DNA of 25,102 bases from a virus. The translations under genes and the position numbers were made by a program. The stretch spans positions 1 to 25,102 of IMG/VR virus record IMGVR_UViG_3300046516_000325; one strand, given 5' to 3'. Of the stretch, positions 21,605-25,102 are shown one piece after another (position 1 is the stretch's first letter; each line of letters starts with the position of its first letter). Below the pieces are notes generated by a model. That model worked only from the letters and a program-made list of their open reading frames with translations, made no database searches and was not told the DNA's origin.

Positions 21605-22185
21605 TGGCGACGCGCGATCTCACCTCCGCGCTGGCCACAGCAGTCCAGGCGGGCACTGTCTATCCTGCGATCCTGTACGAGGGCGAGTTCGACGACGGCG
21701 CCGGCGGCTCGGCTTTTCTGCGGTTGTGGAGTGGCCTGGGCGTGCTGTCATGGAATGCACTCTCCTGGACGGGGGCGGGCAACCTGATCGGCGTCAACGG
21801 CATCGCCGAGTCGACCGAGCTGCGCGCGAATGCCTTCGAGGTCTGGCTCTCGGGCGTGAGCAGCGCGATCGTCGCCACGGCGCTGACCGCGGCGCGCAAG
21901 AACCGCTCGGGCAAGCTGTGGCTCGCACTCTTCGCGGACGGCAATTCGCGCACGCCGCTCGCCGATCCGTATTTGCTCAAGCGCGGCCGCTTCGACACCA
22001 TCCCGATCGACGACTCGGGCGACACGGCCAAGATCACCGCGCGCTACGAAGACCGCCTGGCGACGCTCAGCATCCCGCGCGAGCGGCGCTATACGAATGC
22101 CGACCAGCAGCTGCGCGCGCCGGGCGACGGCGGCTTCCGCTACCAGGAGAGCCTCCAGGATGCTCAGTTCCTCCTGCCAACTTGA
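21604..22185 (+). CDS. Minor tail protein of the tip (lambda gpL position)
   Basis: 193 residues, with ATG 21604 overlapping the previous stop by one base. The beginning RDLTSALATAVQAGTVYPAI and the sequence LYEGEFDDG-GGSAFLRLWSG resemble tail proteins with a DUF2163-like start. The late phrase YEDRLATLSIPRERRYTNAD and QQLRAPGDGGFRYQ is a common signature in tip proteins located just before a small cysteine peptidase. It is the position of lambda L. There are no Cys, so no iron-sulphur site as in gpL. Its end overlaps the peptidase gene. Confidence 0.72.
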   Translation: MATRDLTSALATAVQAGTVYPAILYEGEFDDGAGGSAFLRLWSGLGVLSWNALSWTGAGNLIGVNGIAESTELRANAFEVWLSGVSSAIVATALTAARKNRSGKLWLALFADGNSRTPLADPYLLKRGRFDTIPIDDSGDTAKITARYEDRLATLSIPRERRYTNADQQLRAPGDGGFRYQESLQDAQFLLPT

Positions 22186-22594
22186 ACGGCTTCCCGGCTG
22201 GGAGGATCGGCTGTTCGCCGCGATCGAGGCGGCGCGCGGGCGCCCCTACAAGCTGGGCGAGCACGACTGCTTTCGCCTGGCCTGCGCGACAGTCGAGGCG
22301 CTGACCGGGGTCAACCCGTGGGAGCCCTGGGCAGGATCGTATGCCTCAAAGCGCGAGGCGCTGCGGCGCATCGCCGAGTTCGCCGGTGACTTCACCTCGG
22401 CGGCATCGAAGTTCTTCGGCTGCCGGCCCGAGCGCATGGAATTCGCGCGCCGCGGCGATATCTGCGAGTTCGTCGACGTCGACGGCGAGCAGCACCTGGG
22501 CGTGATGCTTGGCCTCTATGTGGCGCTCCTCGGGCCGCAGGGGCTGCATTTCGCGCCGCGCGAGTCCTGCAAGCACTTCTGGAAGATCGGCTAG
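22160..22594 (+). CDS. NlpC/P60-like cysteine peptidase of the tail tip
   Basis: 144 residues. The motif KLGEHDC gives Cys37 as the probable nucleophile. RRGDICEF (97-104) and QHLGV with His112 complete the C...GD...H pattern of NlpC/P60-like enzymes. Such proteins cut peptidoglycan peptides during tail assembly or entry; lambda gpK's C-terminal domain is the known relative. The protein is short and lacks gpK's JAB-type metallopeptidase half. ATG 22160 lies in the end of the previous gene (26-bp overlap), with GGAG at 22145-22148 upstream. Activity is inferred. Confidence 0.78.
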   Translation: MLSSSCQLERLPGWEDRLFAAIEAARGRPYKLGEHDCFRLACATVEALTGVNPWEPWAGSYASKREALRRIAEFAGDFTSAASKFFGCRPERMEFARRGDICEFVDVDGEQHLGVMLGLYVALLGPQGLHFAPRESCKHFWKIG

Positions 22595-25102
22595 ATGCCC
22601 TCGAGCATTATCACGTTCCTCGGCGCGCAGGGAGTGGCCGCGCTATCGAACCTCGAGCGCGCGATCGCATTCCTGGTGCCGTTCGGCAGCAACCTGATCC
22701 TGGTCGGTCTGCTCCGCTCGCTCAAGAAGCCGAGCACAGGTGCGGCGGTCGTCAGCAACAGCACCTTCTCGGTGCGGCAGCCGGCCTCGCCGTGGCAGAT
22801 AGTGTTCGGGCAGCGCCGCGTCGGCGGGATCATGTCGTTCGTCTTCCTCGCCACCGACAAGAAGTATTTGCACATGGTGGTGACGCTCGCGGGGCATGTG
22901 AGCGAGGAGATCGGCGACATCCAGCTCGATGACGAGGTGATCACCCCGGCCATGCTGGATGGCGCGGGCTCGGTGACCTCGGGGAAGTTCTCGCGTGTCG
23001 ATCAGACGCCGCACGTCGAGACAACGGCCTCCACGCCATACGCGAGCGCATTCTCGGTCGGAGCAGTCACGATCGTCGTCCTGACGTTCTCCGATAATCC
23101 CGACAATCCGCAGCAAGTGATCCTCACGGACGTGAGCCCGGCGGCTCCGAGCGGCATCCAATACAGCAGATCGGGGAATGTGTTCACTTTCGACCCGAGC
23201 GAGATCGCGCTCGGGACCGTGAGCATTACCTACCTCGAGAACATCGCGCAGCCGGTGTGCCGCATCAAGAAGTCGCTCGGCGCCGAGGCAGGCCAGCCGT
23301 TCCCAGATCTGGTGTCCGAGAGCGAAGGCAAGTGGGTCGACACCGACCGGCAGACCGGGCACACGAAGGTCTATATCCGCTTCGACACCTCGCTCTTGCA
23401 GGGCAGTGTGCCGAACGTCACGGGCGTGGTGAAGGGCCTCAAGCTCTATGATCCGCGCACGACCCTCACGACCTGGAGCGCGAACCCGGCGCTCGAGGTG
23501 CTGGCCTACCTAACGAATACCGAGTTCGGCATGGGCGCTGCGCTCTCCGAGACCGGCTCGGCCGAGTTCATCGCCGCCGCGAACAGCTGCGAGGAGCGGG
23601 TGCAGCTCGTCGGAGCGACCGCGACCTTCACGGCCGACGCCTCGAGCGACGCGCTCACCCTGGCCTCGGGATCCAGGCAGCCGGCGATCGGCGATGGCGT
23701 GCGCGTCTCGTCGACCGGGACGCTGCCGGCGGGTCTGGCCGCGGCGACGACCTACTATGTTTTCTACGCCGTGGGGTTGATGAAGCTCGCGACGAGCTTC
23801 GCCAATGCGCTGGCGGGCACGCCGATCAATATCACCAGCGCGGGCAGCGGCACGCACACGCTCACGTATTTCGACGAGCAGCGCTATACGGCCAACGGTG
23901 CGTTCCTGACCTCCGAGCGGCCGGTCGATATCTTCCAGCAGCTCCTGGCGGCCATGGCGGGCAGCCTGACGCAGGTCTCGGATACCTGGCGCGTCTTCGC
24001 TGGCGCCTACGAGGCGGCGACGCTGACGCTCATCGAGAAGGACTTCGCCGGCCCGATCCAGATCGAGCCGATGCAGCCGCGGGACAAGTGGGCGAACGGA
24101 GCGAAGGGGGTTTTCTGCGACCCGAGCTCGAGCTGGCAGCCGACCGACTTTCCGCCGCAGGTGCCGACCTCTATCAATCTTGCGGAGGACGGCGGCGAGA
24201 CGATCTACGCGGATCTTGACTTTACCCCGTTCGTCACCTCGAGCGGCCAGTCCCAGCGCCTGGCGCGCATAGCTGTGCGGCAGGCGCGCAGCGGCCTGGT
24301 GGTGACGGCGAGCTTCAAGCTGACGGCCTGGCGCTCATTCACGGGGCACTCGGTGGCGCTCACCTTCGCTAAGTATGGCTGGAGCGCGAAGGAATTCACC
24401 ATCGTCCAGTCCGGGTTCGCGGTGATCGACAGCAATGGAGGCCCGGCGCTGGGCGTGCAGCTAACGCTGCGCGAGACGTTCTCCTCGATCTTCAGCTGGT
24501 CTGCCGAGGACACCGCGCAGCCCACGCCGCCGCGCTCGAGTCTGCCGAATCCGTTCGCGGTAGCGGCGCCCGGCACGCCGAGCGTGACCGAGACGCTGTA
24601 TTCAACCAGCGGATCCGCAGGGGTTAAATCTCGGGCGACGGTGGCATGGACGGCGGTCGTCGACCCGCTCATCAAGAGCTACGAGGTAAGCTGGAAGGCA
24701 GTCGCTGATGCCGACTACACGATCGTGCCAGTTCCGATCGGCACATCGCTCGATATCGACGACCTGGCCGCGGGGCTTTACCTATTCGCGGTGCGCTCTT
24801 GCACCACGATCACCAAGAGCGTGTGGTCGACCTATGCGGCCAAGGAGCTGCTGGGATTGACCGCGCCGCCGTCTGACATCGCCAACTTCGCCGTGCAGAG
24901 CTACAGCGGGCAGGCGAAATTCACCTGGGACAAGCCGGACGCGGCCACTGATCTCGATGTGCTGATCGGCGGCAGGGTGTTCGTGCGCTATTCGCCCAAG
25001 ACTGTGGGCGCGACGTGGAACGACGGCACACTGGTGAACCCGGACGGTTATCCGGGCGATACATCGATCGGCTTCGGGCCGCTGACGACCGGCACTTACA
25101 TG
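22595..25102 (+). CDS. Tail tip host-specificity protein (lambda gpJ-like), partial
   Basis: Open for 836 codons, running past the window edge. ATG 22595 directly follows the previous stop. Residues about 24-45 are hydrophobic (AIAFLVPFGSNLILVGLL), like the segment of tail assembly protein gpI or the membrane-contacting loop in tip proteins. WSANPALEVLAYLTNTEFGM (about 292-311) and TSERPVDIFQQLLAAMAGSL (about 437-456) are gpJ-type phrases. Residues about 340-424 form an inserted beta domain with LPAGLAAATTYYVFYA and NITSAGSGTHTL, frequent in phage surface proteins. Fibronectin type III-like domains start near 665 and again near 758. It should form the central tip that contacts the receptor. 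Host range is probably set by its missing C-terminus. Confidence 0.88.
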   Translation, partial: MPSSIITFLGAQGVAALSNLERAIAFLVPFGSNLILVGLLRSLKKPSTGAAVVSNSTFSVRQPASPWQIVFGQRRVGGIMSFVFLATDKKYLHMVVTLAGHVSEEIGDIQLDDEVITPAMLDGAGSVTSGKFSRVDQTPHVETTASTPYASAFSVGAVTIVVLTFSDNPDNPQQVILTDVSPAAPSGIQYSRSGNVFTFDPSEIALGTVSITYLENIAQPVCRIKKSLGAEAGQPFPDLVSESEGKWVDTDRQTGHTKVYIRFDTSLLQGSVPNVTGVVKGLKLYDPRTTLTTWSANPALEVLAYLTNTEFGMGAALSETGSAEFIAAANSCEERVQLVGATATFTADASSDALTLASGSRQPAIGDGVRVSSTGTLPAGLAAATTYYVFYAVGLMKLATSFANALAGTPINITSAGSGTHTLTYFDEQRYTANGAFLTSERPVDIFQQLLAAMAGSLTQVSDTWRVFAGAYEAATLTLIEKDFAGPIQIEPMQPRDKWANGAKGVFCDPSSSWQPTDFPPQVPTSINLAEDGGETIYADLDFTPFVTSSGQSQRLARIAVRQARSGLVVTASFKLTAWRSFTGHSVALTFAKYGWSAKEFTIVQSGFAVIDSNGGPALGVQLTLRETFSSIFSWSAEDTAQPTPPRSSLPNPFAVAAPGTPSVTETLYSTSGSAGVKSRATVAWTAVVDPLIKSYEVSWKAVADADYTIVPVPIGTSLDIDDLAAGLYLFAVRSCTTITKSVWSTYAAKELLGLTAPPSDIANFAVQSYSGQAKFTWDKPDAATDLDVLIGGRVFVRYSPKTVGATWNDGTLVNPDGYPGDTSIGFGPLTTGTYM

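Overview
The window is one continuous late (virion) gene block of a tailed, double-stranded DNA phage or prophage. Every supported gene is on the + strand. The plan is that of a lambda-type siphovirus: terminase pair, gpW-like joining protein, lambda gpB-type portal, prohead protease fused to an HK97-fold capsid protein, gpFII-, gpU- and gpV-like proteins, frameshifted gpG/gpGT-like chaperones, a gpZ-like protein, tape measure, and a tail tip with an NlpC/P60-like peptidase and a gpJ-like protein that runs off the right edge. High G+C, AAGGAG ribosome-binding sites and strong third-position G/C preference point to a high-GC proteobacterial host. No host gene, integrase, repressor, lysis gene or tRNA is visible, so the lifestyle cannot be judged.

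Layout. 1-2638: packaging genes, preceded by short tandem repeats. 2639-8733: an unusual 6-kb block between the large terminase and the gpW/portal genes, where lambda has almost nothing. It holds a Cys-rich miniprotein, a Sec-exported protein, two lower-GC beta-rich proteins, several small genes, and a protein with eight or nine 34-39-residue repeats. 8730-13403: gpW-like protein, portal, and a protease-scaffold-capsid fusion with a well-formed internal translation start before the capsid part. 13468-14966: a duplicated pair of small virion-type genes in A-B-B'-A' order. 14970-17095: head-tail joining, a small membrane protein, tail terminator and tail tube. 17164-17712: a proteasome/HslV-like N-terminal-threonine hydrolase, set between hairpins like a moron. 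17860-18620: tail chaperones with a canonical A AAT TTC slippery site and stem-loop. 18617-25102: gpZ-like protein, tape measure and tail tip.

The genes are packed tightly, with many ATGA/GTGA overlaps that suggest translational coupling. Factor-independent terminator-like hairpins follow the capsid, tail-terminator and tube genes and probably set expression steps. The most rewarding points are the Ntn hydrolase, the frameshift cassette, the internal capsid start, the block inserted between terminase and portal, and the tandem-repeat protein.
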